Shown: one piece after another, positions 23,681 to 35,655 of the stretch | How the letters are laid out: every line of letters starts with the position of its first letter | Numbering within the stretch: position 1 is the stretch's first letter | Source: Thalassia testudinum | Lineage: Eukaryota; Streptophyta; Magnoliopsida; Alismatales; Hydrocharitaceae | Length of the DNA stretch: 64,000 bases | NCBI GenBank assembly: GCA_037157565.1 | Contig: JAZHRO010000046.1 | Coordinates: forward strand, 13,180,501-13,244,500 | Direction of reading: 5' to 3' | Notes under the pieces: model-generated | Database searches by the model: none | What the model was told of the DNA's origin: nothing | The model's input: only the letters and a program-made list of their open reading frames with translations | Program-made: the position numbers and the translations under genes

Positions 23681-23893
23681 CTTAGGTCTTTTTATAGACC
23701 TAAGGGAAGCTCTCTAGAGAATTATGGAATTCTCTAGAGAGGCCTATGGTGGGAGCTCGTGGGAGAGTGAGAGAGAGAGGGTGGATGGTGGTTTTTAGAT
23801 CCACCAAATGTGGATCTAAAAATTGAATTGCTCTTGGTTGCTAATTTTAGCAACCAAGGCAACAACACATGGTAGAGAGTTCTAGAGAACTCT
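23681..23893 (-). repeat. Five consecutive perfect hairpins in LTR B1
   Basis: Inverted repeats with perfect arms: 23681-23704 (9-bp arms), 23710-23741 (14-bp arms), 23792-23822 (13-bp arms), 23833-23858 (12-bp arms) and 23876-23893 (8-bp arms). Equivalent hairpins occur in LTR C (33530-33700), in the partial LTR copy near 32560-32720, and in LTR B (17970-18176), though their sequences partly differ. Confidence 0.8.
23689..23696 (-). promoter_or_regulatory. TATA-like box in a hairpin loop of LTR B1
   Basis: On the minus strand TATAAAAA lies across the loop of the hairpin CTTAGGTCT/AGACCTAAG. It is the best TATA candidate in the LTR sense orientation; not proven. Confidence 0.5.
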
Positions 23894-25093
23894 AGGCTAG
23901 GTATTTTCGTGTGGATGGTGTGTGTGGGTCGAAACTTAGGTGGCTAGGTTGATTAGGTTAGGTTCTAGTGGGATTAAGTAAAGGTAGGTCTCAAATTGGG
24001 GTTGTAAACCCTAATTCACTAAGGTAAAGTGCAATTAAACTTCATACAAGTTTAATTGGGTGTGTGAAAACTTAATTGAGAGTAAAATAACTCAATTAAG
24101 TTAGGTCTAGGTCAATTGGACCCTCACTGAGTCCAATTGGATAGTGTGTGCTGAGATCAGGGCTCAATTGGACTCAATAAGTCCAATTGAATAGGCTGAT
24201 GGAATTGACTAAGATCCAAGTCAATTAGGTTTAATGAGGACCTAATTAGGTCCTTAAGGAGGTCTAGAGGTGATGTACTAGGGTTAGGGCAACTTAATTT
24301 AGGTTCCTATGGGGTTGGAATTGGGTTTAGGGACCTAGAGATCCAAGATCAAGGCTTGAATCTCAAAACAGGAACTGGAAAGCAGTTCCAGACGTCCAAT
24401 AAAAGTGTCAGACGTCTTATAGTGAAAAATCAGAAGTCCAGACTTGTTTTCTAGATGTCCAATCAGAGTCAGGAGGGATTCTAGGTTCTGTCTTGGCTAT
24501 TATGCAGAAATTGGACGTCTGACCAAGTGTCTGGACGTCCAATAACACTGCAGAAGTGAGTTTAAGGTGTACGGGAGTTGGTTAAGGGTTCTAGACATCC
24601 TATAACTCATCTGTACATCCAGATAGAGGTTGGAATTAGGGTTTTAAGGTTTCCTAGGGTGTGGTGACCTAATCTAAGGGTGGCTAAGGCTTGGGGAAGC
24701 TTCTAGGCTATCCTAGGGCTAGGATGGTCCTAAGTTCTTCATAATTTACTACTTTATTCCTACTTAAATAAGATAGCATACCTCAAGCCCTTACATTATT
24801 GTCTACTATATCTAATCTAAGTCTTCCGCTCCAACTCTGCTGCAACACCAGTTATTTTTTATTCTTCTGATCTAGCTTTAGATCCAGCTTCAGATCTACC
24901 TTCTGGTCAGCTTATTACTTGTAATTGACATAATGTACCTAATTAGTACATTATGTCATTATTTTATGCATAGCTAAAAGAAAGAAGTAAAGGTGCTAGT
25001 AATGCTTATGCACGCATGGATTACCCTAACTTATGTTAAGTCCTAGACTTATTTAGGTCAATTAAGACCTATGATTGCTACGCAATCACTCGA

Positions 25094-27600
25094 CAGGAAG
25101 GTGACAGTCCTTACCATACACCATATGATATGGCGACATTCCAAGTGGGGCCTTATAGGCAGTCCGATATGCCTAAAGTGCATCAACTAATCTATCGGAC
25201 CAGTCCTTTCTATCAGGTCTAACCATCTTCTGGAGAATCAACTTGATTTGACAATTAGACACTTCGGCCTGCCCATTGGTCGTATGATATGGGACCCGTA
25301 TTTCTTTAGTAATGACCTAACGTGGGAGTGGATGAAGTGGCTTCCCCCGTCTCTAATCAGAGCGTAGGGTACTCCGAATCTCGCAAAGATGTACTCTCGT
25401 ACGAAAGAAATGACGGTCTTATGATCAGCCTGTCTCACCGGGACGGCTTCAACCCACTTCGAGATATAGTCAACAGCTAGCAATATGTACTCAAAGCCGT
25501 GCGAATTTGGAAAAGGGCCCATAAAATAGATGCCCCAGATGTCGAACACTTCTATGACCAAGATGGGTTGGAGAGGCATCATGTCTCTTCTAGTCATAGA
25601 ACTGACCGACTGGCATTGTTTACAGTACTTGACATGATCATGCGTATCTCTAAAGATAGTTGGCCAGAAAAATCCTGACTACAAATTCTTTGTAGCGGTT
25701 TTTTGGCCCAAGAAGTGCCCACCACAAGCCTTGCTGTGGCAAAAAGATATCACACTAGGGATCTCAGAGTCTGGGACACACCTCCTGATAATCTGATTGG
25801 CTCCAATGCAGAAGAGCAACAGGTCATCCTAGAACTAGAATTTGGCCTCAACTATGAGTTTGAGCTTCTGGTCCTTGGATAGTTTCGTGGGAATCTTGCT
25901 TGTGACAAGATAGTTTGCGATATCTGCATACTAGGGAAACTCAACAGAGTGCATTGCCAATAAAGATTCATCTGGAAAGTGGTCTGAAATAGGAAGAGAG
26001 TATGGGATGTGGGATGGGTCCAGTTTGGATAAGTCATTCGCCACAACATTTTGTTTTTCAGCTTTATCGCGTATTTCAATATTAAACTCCTGCAATATAA
26101 GGATTCATTTGATAAGACAGGGTTTTGCATCCTTCTTTGCCAACAAATGCCGGAAGGTGGAGTGGTCTGTGAAGATTATTACTTTAAACCCTAATAAGTA
26201 TGATCTGAACTTCTCCAACCCGAATACTACTGCAAGCAGTTCCTTTTCTATAACCGTATAATTATGCTAAGCCTCATTCAGCGTCTTGCAACCATAGTAT
26301 ATGACAAAGGGTCGTTTCTCCCGACGATGGCCTAAAACACAGCTCCGACGGCAAAATCAAAGGCATCGCACATCATCTCGAAATCGAGTGACCAGTTGGG
26401 TGGTTGGAGAATCGAGGAATCCGAAACAGTCTTCGCAAAGTCTCAAAGGCACTAAGACACGAGGTATTAAAATCGAATAGGGCATCAGCTACCAGAAGAT
26501 TGGTCAATGGTCGCATAATTTTCAAGAAATCACGTATAAATCTCCGGTAGAATCCGACATGTCCCAAGAATGATTTGATCTGCTTGACCAAGCTAGGTGG
26601 AGGTAATTAGGGTATAACTTTAGATTTAGCTCGATCAACCTCGAGTCCATTTGTAGAGATCCTGTGTCCTAGTACAATGCCATCCCTCACCATGAAATGG
26701 CTTTTCTCCCAGGATAGTACTAGGTTTACCTCAATACATCATTTCAGGATCTTTGTGAGGTTATCAAGACATGATTGAAAATCGTCTCCAAAAATGGAGA
26801 AGTCATCCATGAACACTTCCACGTAGTCCCCAATCATGTTAGAGAAGATGGCCATCATACAACGCTGAAATGTTGCAGGTGTGTTGCAGAGGTCGAAGGG
26901 CTTCCGTTTGAAGGCGAATGTTCAAAAGGGACATGTGAACGTAGTCTTGTCTTGATCATCCTGGCTAATCGCAACTTGATTGTACCCGGAGTACCCATCC
27001 AAGAAGCAAAAGAAACTGAATCCGACTAACTGTTCTAAGATCTGATCGATGAACGACAAAGGAAAGTTATCCTTCTGGGTAGCTGTGTTTAGTTTCCTAT
27101 GATCTATGCAGACCCGCCATGATGTCGCGGTGCGGGTCGGGACAAATTCGCCCTAATCATTTTTTATCACGGTGAGTCCTACTTTCTTGGGCATGATCTG
27201 GATAGGACTCACCCATTGGCTATCAGAGATCGGGTATACAATTCCCGCATCCAGCCATTTGATGATCTCCTTCTTAACAACCTGTAGCATATTTGGGTTT
27301 AGCCATCTTTGAGGTTGTCTCAAAGGTTTCACCTCCTCATCCGTGTAAATATGATGAGTGCAATACGAGGGGCGAATACCACAGAGATCAGCAATACTCC
27401 ATCCTATGGCTGCCCTATGGTCTTGTAGTACTGAAATTAATTGATGCTCTTGTTCTTGGGTTAAGTGAGCGCTAATAATGACTTGATATGTCTCACTTTC
27501 ACCTACGAACATGTATTTAAGTGAATTAGGTAAGGGCTTCAGTTCAATCACAGATGGGTCAAAGTCAGAGATGGGGATGGGAGTCGGAATAGGAGGAGCA
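25094..27600 (-). pseudogene. Element C pol: RT, RNase H and integrase core
   Basis: Heavily broken. The RT N-terminus (27551-27153) has YCTHHIYTDEEVKPL and [17 protein letters not shown]. The RT active site FMDDF is intact near 26810. FLGHVGFYRRFIRDF lies near 26560. RNase H and integrase follow with stops. Integrase core (25597-25238) reads WGIYFMGPF: the first catalytic Asp is Tyr (GAT to TAT), so the enzyme is inactive. The second Asp is in LIRDGGSHF. It is homologous throughout to element A pol and is cut at 25094 by solo LTR B1. Confidence 0.86.
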
Positions 27601-27949
27601 GAATTGAAGGTGGGAGTCTGATGATCTGCTGATTTGTCACCTGCAACATACTCGGTCGTGACTTCATAAATGGGAAATTCAGTAATGTGTGGATCAGGAT
27701 AATCAGAGTTAGGGGTGCTATGGTCAGATAAACACCCTAGACAATTGGATCTGTGGGAAGAAATGTGCAGTGCAGTGGTCTCAATCCTGTGTGGATCAAG
27801 GCTAGAAACTCTGATAATGCAGACGAATGAGACATTGGCGCATCACAAAGGAGCCCAATGTTACCACAGTATGCTGATTCTTCGTATTCACCATCCTCCT
27901 ATATGTGATCACAGCCAAAGTTTCTAGATGCCCTGAATATGTCAATTCT

Positions 27950-28340
27950 AAGTCACTCGTTTCCTATGGCAATCTCCATACACCCGAATGCACAATCAAT
28001 GTTCACTTGGGTTGTCGCCAGAAATGGGTGACCTAAAATGATTGGTGCATCACAGAGGTTAGGAGGAACCTCCATATCGAGAACGAAAAAGTCTACAGGA
28101 AAACAGAATATGCAGACTTTTACGATCACGTTCTCAACCACCCCCTCGGTGTTTTCACTGATCTATCAGCTAGCTGAATCATAATCGAGGTGGGTTTTAA
28201 CTCCCCAAATCGAAATCAATCAAATACAGCTGTAGGAGTTAAGTTGATGGACAAACCCAGATCTAGAAGGGCTCGATTAAATGGAGAATCCTGCAAAAAG
28301 TAAGAAATGAGTAGGGTACCAGGGTCTTTCTTCTTAGGTG
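27950..28340 (-). pseudogene. Element C protease region
   Basis: The active-site region reads ALLDLGLSIN (near 28260), followed after stops by FVLDMEVPPNLCDAPIILGHPFLAT (28100 to 28010), closely parallel to element A's FDMEVPSSLSDCLIILGRPF. Frame breaks lie between the two parts. The 27600-27950 linker holds no recognisable domain. Confidence 0.75.
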
Positions 28341-28389
28341 GTAAGTCGGCTAGAATCACGACACTAGCCTCCTTCAACAGTACCGCCTG

Positions 28390-30354
28390 TCATCCAATTC
28401 TCAACTGTCGCTTCAGGGTACAGTAGTCCTTGAAGAACCTAGCAACAGTGGGGATGTGATCAATGGCCTTGAGGAGAGGGACTTGAATATGCACTTCCTT
28501 GAACATTGACTTCAGGTCCTCGAAATTTCGCATATCCTTTTTCCACGCAACATTCCGTGTCAAAGCCTCTAGAAAAGGAATGGGAATCTCAGGGTCAAGT
28601 GTCCTCTTACCCTTATCTACTGTAGGTGGTTCCTGAGATGAAGGAGTTGAACCATTCTGCGGTGGAGGGTGAGAAAAATCAGGACTCGCCTGCCTAAATG
28701 GTGGGCCGTATGTCTTCTTTCCGCTCCTCAATCAAACAGCTTTAGCATCGGCATGCTGTCCATGAGGTGGTGGAGGAGTGAAAGGGGTAGAGTATGGGAG
28801 GTTCTGTACAAAAGGTGGATGGCCTTGGGCATAACTAGGTGGTGCAAGAGGCGCTTGTAATATGGCGTGTGCCTGTCCCTGTGGTGACTGAAACCTAGGC
28901 AGGGTGCCTTGGTTCTGTACATATCGTGGGTTCAAGGCAGGTTGGGAGGGCAAGGCTCCCTAAGTCCTATGCTACTGCAGCAGTTGGTTCTGCATGTTCT
29001 GTGCATTCCCGTACAACCCGGTTTGGTAGTGTGGGTCATGATGTGGTCTCTATGAGTTACCAAACTAGGAGAAATTCGGATGCTAGCTCCAACCAGGGTT
29101 ATATGTCTCTAAGTACGGTTATTACACCCGTATCCTTGAATAGCACTAACATCTTCGTAGGCCGACAACGTCTGAGGCCTATATTCATCAAGGGAATACG
29201 CATTGTAATCATCGGGTAGTGTGTAACCTTGATTATTAGGTGCCAGATCGAGATTATTCGTGAGATCCTGATATACGGGATCCCATGAATATGGAGAAGA
29301 TGCATTCTGAGTGAGCAGATTAACTCGAGCAACAGGGCCTCAAGGTCCATAAGAGGATCTAGGTGCAGTGGAATTTCCAACCAGATCCGGTCGAACATGA
29401 AGTACATCGTCGAGTTTCTTTCCCAGCAAATACATCTTACCCAGCTACTTGGCGATGATATCCAGATCAGCTCTAACAGACTCTGCTTGAGCCTCATGGA
29501 CACTAACTCGCTACTGTCAGGCCGCTGGAACTGGTTCATAGATGCGGCATTCATTAAATTCTCCGCCAAAGACTCAAACAACTCTAATGCGTTGTTCTTG
29601 TCTTTCGCGAGGAAATTCCTGCCACTAGATGCATTGGCCAGATACCGATGTGTGTCATCCAGCCCATGGTAAAAGATATGAGCCAAGTGCCATTTGGGTA
29701 CACCATGGTGTGGCCATTTCCTAAGAAGATAGTGAAATCGGTCCCAGGCGTCATGCAACTTCTCCTCAAGTCCTTGGGAGAAAGACGTAATCGCTCACCT
29801 CATTGCATTCGTGCGATTAATCAGGAAGAACTTCTGCAGGAATTCACGTCATAAATCCGGCCAGGATCTAATTGGCCTCTCGATGGTCTTGAACCAGTAT
29901 GAAGCTTTGTCCTTAAGAGAGAAAGGGAAAATCTTCATTAGAACAATTCCAAGGTCTACGTTCCTGGGTCGAGTCGTTTCCGCAATTCGACTCAGGTCCT
30001 CTAAGTGCTAGAATGGATCTTTGTTTAAGTTCCCATAAATGTAATTCTAGATTAGACTTATTACATTGGGTTTAAGCTCAAACACGTCCCCGCTTGCGGG
30101 AATCCGGACTAGAGGTGCAACAATCAGTGCTGTCGGATCATAGAAATTTCGAAGTTGTTCTCCTCACGATGGATGCTGCATTCTATCGAGTGTCTTCAAG
30201 ATGCGATCGATATTCTGCTGGTACCGCTCCTCAGATTCAGCAATCTAGGCTTCCAGACGAGCCATCGAGTCCAGATTACCTGGATTCTAACCGGGTCCAG
30301 ATTACTTGGATTCTAACCAGGTCTAGGTCTAGGTCCAGGGTTAGGGTTAGCCAT
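28390..30354 (-). pseudogene. Element C gag
   Basis: The probable start codon is at 30352-30354 (MANPNPG). A 26-nt direct repeat lies just after it. The Gag domain is clearest at 29758-29099: MHDAWDRFHYLLRKW, HGVPKWHLAHIFYHGLDD and LELFESLAENLMNAAS, parallel to element A and F Gag. Pro-rich C-terminal sequence runs to about 28390. There are multiple stops and frameshifts. Confidence 0.8.
30269..30320. repeat. 26-nt tandem duplication at the start of element C gag
   Basis: Two copies of a unit beginning GTCCAGATTAC lie side by side (30269-30294 and 30295-30320) with two differences. The unit is not a multiple of three, so it shifts the frame. Confidence 0.75.
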
Positions 30355-31930
30355 CTCGGCTAAGAGAACAGAAGAAGCGGGGTGAGAAGATGGTCCTGGC
30401 AAGGTGACTCGCCTCCACCTCCTTGGAAGTGGCTCCCAAGGTCCAACTAGTCAAGGTCTAGGTGACCTCCTCCTTTGCATACACCAACCAACCCCTGGGT
30501 TGGTGCAGCCAAGCCAAACAAGGCTAAGGCTCTATCAATCAGATGGTCCTTACGATTAGATGACCGAATTTTTCACTAAGATTCGAATTCCTGAAGAGAA
30601 AATTTGTCGTACAACTGACTGAAAGTAATCCCAACCCCCAGAGCTAACCCAGCCAATCTGAACTAGGGGACTAAGAGGAAGGTTCTTCCTTCGGCTCACG
30701 CCTCCGGTTCCTTTGTACCCCCAAGCCATGATCATTTGATTCTGCCTCATAGATTTGGCTAAGGTTTTTTTAAGGCAGTTGTGACAACCCAGTAGTATGA
30801 CAACAAATTTGGGTTTGTTTACATGTTTTACAAAGAAAAAAAAATTTAACCCTTTTTCTTCAGTTGGGGTTTGTGGTGAGTGGCTCACAAGGTAACCAAG
30901 CTCATCGACTAGCCACTAGACTTGATTTGGTCTAGGTTAGCCCAAATGTGTGGTCTCTACAATTTTGACCCTAAAGTTGTAACCTACGGTTCATGCAATT
31001 CTATGGTTTCAGCAAACCAACAAGAGTAAAATAGTTCTCTGACATACAATGGAATCGAAAAAATTTGAAATTTGACAGACAGATTCTTTTTTCAATTATC
31101 TTTTTAGAGAATATTTTTTTGAAATTTTTTACTATTTCAACCAAATAAATAAGAATTTTTAAATGTCAAGGGGTCAGATCTAGAATTTTGACCCCTAGTC
31201 GATTTTCCAATTTGAAACAATATCAAAAAAACTTAAAAATTTTGGTAAAAATATGGAAATGAAAGCTAATTAGATCAGCTTTCAAACCCCACCATTTTTT
31301 GTTAGAGCAGATTCGTGGATTGTTTGGAATTGGTATTTGAAATTCAAAATTTTTTAAATCTGGGTCAGTTTGACCCCCTTGTAATTCGTGAAATTTTAAA
31401 AATTTTATACTTTGAATTTATTCAAATGAATGGTGCTGTTTAAAATATATTTTGAAAATAAAGCTCTTGCCTGAATTTTAGAATTTTTCACTCAATATAT
31501 TTTCGGCAATTAAATTTTGAATTTGTTACTTGAAATCAGGCCGAATTTCAGAATGTGGTGGAAAGGCTTTTAAAAGTGGTTTGAAATTCAAATTCAAACC
31601 TTCCACCAAAACCTTTTTTTTCAAACTTTTTTTTTTGAATTTTTTTTAAACTTTTCAAAAATTTTTTGAAGGAAAAAATCTTTTTCAAATTTCTCTTTTT
31701 TTTCCAAACTAAACTAAGATTCAAAAGAAACCTAATCTAAAACCTTAAAAACAAATTATTTTTTTTGAAAATATGCAATTTTTTTTTTTCAGAAAGAAAA
31801 TTCTAACTAAAATCTACCTAGGAGTTATGAAAGGAAACCTAAGACTAGGAAAGGAAATGTGCACCTGATTTTATTCCACGCTCGATGTGTGCGCAGATCT
31901 CGTTTTTCCTATTTTCCTACACATCAAAAG
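30355..31930 (-). other. Element C leader, AT-rich
   Basis: No coding domain is seen. The part 31000-31850 is very AT-rich with A- and T-runs. It lies between gag and a partial LTR copy. Confidence 0.5.
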
Positions 31931-31939
31931 CAAGTAAAG

Positions 31940-32722
31940 AGATATTTTAATCCTCTCTCTCTCTACTTGCTAAAACTCATGTCGATTTATAATTACTTAC
32001 GTATTAATGCAAGACATGCTGTTGCTAAAGATATGCAAGATTAAAATAGGCAATTTTAATCACAATAAAATATGACAATGAAGCTCACGGTGATTTTTGC
32101 AACACATACATACATATGTATGTATGTATGTATATATATATATATAGATGATTTTCACTGAGTTCAGGATGGTTGCTACAAAGTAAAGTTTGAGGAAAGC
32201 TTGAACAAAACAACTAGCTAGCAGAAAATGAGTGCATGTGTGGATCTACTGGGAGATTACACATGCATCATTGAGGGGGAAGAGAGAGCTACACTACTAA
32301 GCTGAAAAGAATTGCAAAGAAAAAGCTCATGAAGAACTACTTATCTATGCTAGTAGAAGGAAGGGCATCGAAGATGGTCTCCAATGGCCTTTGAGATGGA
32401 GGTGGTAGGGAGAAGAAAGAGGGGCGGCCAATGGTGGGTAGGTCAGCCCTTAGAGGGAGGAAGGAGAGATGATCTACCCTTGATGTGGAGGTGCTCGTGA
32501 AGGTGGAGATGAATGGTAGCCAAGCTAATGGGAGACTAGATGGGTGCCCTTGGCCGTCCATGGGTCTTTTCTATAGACCCATGGCAAGCCTCTCCTCTTG
32601 GTCGACCAAGAGGTTGGGAGGTTGTTTTTAGATCCACAAAATGTGGATCTAAAAATTTTAATTACTCTTGGTTGCTATTTTTAGCAACCAAGGTAACAAC
32701 ACATGGATAAGAGTTCTAGAGA
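31940..32722 (-). repeat. Partial LTR copy inside element C, beside the primer-binding site
   Basis: Sequence from the TCTCTC tract and CTGCTAAAACTC-like segment to AAGAGTTCTAGAG repeats the part of the 5' LTR at about 32925-33695, in the same orientation. The duplicate ends abruptly at AGTTCTAGAG, where leader sequence ATCAAAAATC begins. It also carries a TATG/TA microsatellite (32101-32147) and the hairpin cluster. Confidence 0.75.
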
Positions 32723-32766
32723 TCAAAAATCAAGAATCACATTGCCTCCCCAGCAACGATGCCATT
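32723..32766 (-). promoter_or_regulatory. Primer-binding site region of element C
   Basis: On the minus strand the LTR end is followed by ATGGCATCGTTGCTGGGGAG, a decayed form of the TGGCGCCGTTGCCGGGGA-type site of Athila/Tat elements. Confidence 0.7.
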
Positions 32767-34890
32767 TGACAAGTTGTTTACGTGCGTGTTTTGAAATATG
32801 TCATAATTCGTAGTATAGTCGCGCAAAACCCTTGATAAAAAATATTTGTAAATTAACAAGACGGTAAGTCCTGATCGAACTCAAGGAGGTGTTATGGAAA
32901 TGCGAAATCTAATTATGACCCTCTCTCTCTCTCTCTCTACCTGCTAAAACTCTTGTCGATTTATAATTACTTACATATTAATGCACGACATGCTATTGCT
33001 ACAGATATGCGAGATTAAAACAAGCAACTTTAATCACAATAAAATACGACAATGAAGCTCATGGTGATTTTTGCAACACATACATATATATATAAAGATG
33101 ATTTTCATTGAGTTCAGGATGGTTGCTACAAAGAGAAGCTTGAGAAAAGCTTGCATAGGAAAGCTTAAACAAAACAACTAGCTAGCAGAAAACGAGTGCA
33201 TGCGTGGATCTACAGGGAGATTACACATGCATCATTGAGGGGGAAAAGAGAGCTACACTAATAAACAGAAAGGAATTGCAGAGAAAAAGCTCATGAAGAA
33301 CTACTTATCTATGCTAGCAGAAGGAAGGGCATCGGAGGTGGTCTCCAATGGCTTTTGAGATGGAGGTGGTAGGGAGAAGAAAGAGGGGTGGCCAATGGTG
33401 GGTAGGCCAGCCCTTGGAGGGAGCAAGGAGAGATGATCTAGCCTTAATGTGTAGGTGGAGTAGCCATGGTGGACGTGGAGGTGAATGGTGGCCAAGCTAA
33501 TGGGAGACTAGATGGGTGCCCTTGGCCGTCCATGGGTCTTTTTAATAGACCCATGGCAAGCCTCACCTCTTGGTCGACCAAGAGTTTGGGAGGTTGTTTT
33601 TAGATCCATAAAATGTGGATCTAAAAATTTGAATTACTCTTGGTTGCTATTTTTAGCAACCAAGGTAACAACACATGGATAAGAGTTCTAGAGAACTCTT
33701 GGTGTGTTTTCGGCTTGGTGAGGGTGTGTGTGTGTGTGCGTGCGGCTAAGTGGTCTAGTGGTCTAGGTTAGGTCCTAAAAGTTTGGGTTAGGTTAGGTCA
33801 TAGAATTAGGGTTGGAAACCCTAATTACTAAGGTAGATGTGCAATTAAACTTGTAATAAGTTTAATTGAGTGAATGCAAATCTAATTGAGAGTGAGATTA
33901 CTCCATTAAGTTGAGCTTAGGTCAATTGGACTCTCACTGAGTCCAATTGAACTTGTGTGGGTTGAGATCTGAGCTCAATTGGACTCTATGAGTCCAATTA
34001 ACTAGGAAAATGTAATTGACTATGATCCAAGTCAATTGGTCTTAGTGAGAGCCTAATTAGTTTCTTAAGAGGGCCTAGGGGTGGTGTATTAGGGTTAGGG
34101 TACCTTAATTTAGGTTCCCTAGGGGTTAGAATTGGGTTTAGGGGCCTAAGAAATCAAGATCCAAGCTTGATTTCCAAAACAGGGATTGGAGAGGGGTATC
34201 AGACGTCTAATTAGAGTGTCAGATGACTTATACTCAAAAATCAGAAGTCCAAACCTCTTGTCTGGACATCTAATCAGAGGCCAGGGTGGATTCAAGGTTT
34301 TGGCTTGGGATTCTGCAGAAATTGGACGTCTGACAACTTGTCTAGATGTCCAATAACACTGCAGACTTGGGTTCTAGGTCTACAAGTTGTGCCTAAGGGT
34401 TCTAGATGCCCAATAACTTATCTGGATGTCCAGATAAGGGGTGGAACTAGGGTTTGAGGCTTCCTAGGCTAAGGTGACCTAATCTAAGGTTGGTTAAGGC
34501 TTAGGATTATCTCTGAGGCTATCCTTGGGCTAGGATTGGTCCTAAGTTCTTCATAATTTAACTCTACATTAATTTCTACTTAGTAGAGTAGCATACCTCA
34601 ACCCTACATTGTTTCTTCTACTATTTATTCCTAAGTCTTCTGCTCCAGCTCTGCTGCAGCTCCAGCTTCTCTTTATTCTTCAGATCCATCTTCAGATCCA
34701 GCTTCAGATCTTCTTATTACCTATAATCCACACAATGCACTTAATCAGCACATTATAACATTATTTGATGCATAGCTAAAATAAAGTAAGAAAGATGCAA
34801 AGTATGCTCATGTATGCATGGATTACACTAAGTTATGCTAAGTTCTTACTTAATTTAGGTCATTTAAGACCTATGATTGATGCACAATCA
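32767..34890 (-). repeat. 5' LTR of element C
   Basis: 2124 bp; minus strand begins TGATTGTGCATCAATC and ends AACTTGTCA. It has the family B/C hallmarks: hairpin cluster (33530-33700), near-palindrome at 33975-34001 and TGGACGTCC-type motifs (34198-34435). Confidence 0.85.
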
Positions 34891-35291
34891 CATAATATAA
34901 GTAGTAATCTAACTACTTAGCAATTAAAAGTAACTTAGTAACTATTAATAAGTGGTTAGTAATTATAACTTAAGTATATATGTAATATGTAAGTAACCTA
35001 AATAATAATAGTTATACTTAATAAGTTATGTTTATAAGTTAATTAGAAAGTAAGCTCTACATTAGTTATGTATATAATCTAAAAGCATATTAGTTAGTTA
35101 ATTATATTGATTAGAAATAAAGAGTAACTTAAAATAATTAGTGAATGATATGTTTAATTTAGCCTCCCAGTGAATGACTTGGACTTAACCAGTAAAAATT
35201 TATAAAATGTGTTGATTACCTTACTCCTTATACTATAACTTAACAATGACTAATTAACTATGTAAGGTAGTTGTACATCATTTTTTGGCAG
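34891..35291. other. AT-rich unassigned sequence ending in an LTR/primer-site echo
   Basis: No gene or element is recognised. The last ~31 bases (35260-35290; TATGTAAGGTAGTTGTACAT, then CATTTTTTGGC) resemble the end of element F's LTR plus the start of its primer-binding region, directly before F begins at 35292. Confidence 0.5.
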
Positions 35292-35601
35292 TGTAAAGTG
35301 AATCTATAGTAGACATAAGAAGAAAATTTCGAGAAACCCTACAAATTTAAAATTTTGAAACACATAAAAAATTTGAAAAATCTATAAACCACAAAAATAT
35401 AAAAACAAAAATAACAAAAATAATTTCCTTTTTATGGAAGATTACAATCATTTTGAGAGGAATTATTTCATGAGAAGAATTTTTTAAAAAAATCATTAAA
35501 GGACCTTATTTAATATTTATATAATTTAAAGAGTTATGAATTTTTAAAGGTCAAAAATCAAAAATATATTTACATTTATGATGTAAGGTAGTTGTACATT
35601 A
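35292..35601 (+). repeat. 5' LTR of element F
   Basis: TG start; the end reads GTTGTACATTA where the 3' copy has GTTATACATCA. The two LTRs are clearly diverged, with small indels. Confidence 0.8.
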
Positions 35602-35605
35602 TTTT

Positions 35606-35625
35606 TTGGTGTCATTACCGGGGAG
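35606..35625 (+). promoter_or_regulatory. Primer-binding site region of element F
   Basis: TTGGTGTCATTACCGGGGAG matches the TGGCGCCGTTGCCGGGGAG-type site with a few transitions. Confidence 0.65.
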
Positions 35626-35650
35626 GCACCTTGCATAAATTATATTCACC

Positions 35651-35655
35651 ATTAT
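35651..35655. other. Left target-site duplication of solo LTR D2 (ATTAT)
   Basis: Repeated at 37218-37222. Confidence 0.85.

Larger units (their letters stand above)
22743..25088 (-). mobile_element. Solo LTR B1 (family B/C)
   Basis: 2346 bp, TG/CA ends (plus strand TGTTGGGACT to ACGCAATCA), perfect CTCGA duplication and no internal region. It is inserted in the integrase gene of element C. It is homologous to the solo LTR at 4290-19106 and to element C's own LTRs, so the host element and the insert are relatives. It carries the hairpin cluster, the 27-nt palindrome and the TGGACGTCCA-type motif array. Confidence 0.93.
20004..34890 (-). mobile_element. Element C: Athila-like Ty3/Gypsy retrotransposon, with nested solo LTR
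   Basis: The order on the minus strand is 5' LTR (32767-34890), primer-binding site, leader, gag, protease, RT/RNase H, integrase, 3' noncoding region, polypurine tract (20242-20253) and the first ~240 bp of the 3' LTR (20004-20241). The rest of that LTR lies left of the window because D1 inserted into it. The visible 3' LTR part is nearly identical to the matching end of the 5' LTR. Many stops and frameshifts make it older or more decayed than element A. Its integrase is split by solo LTR B1. Confidence 0.88.
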
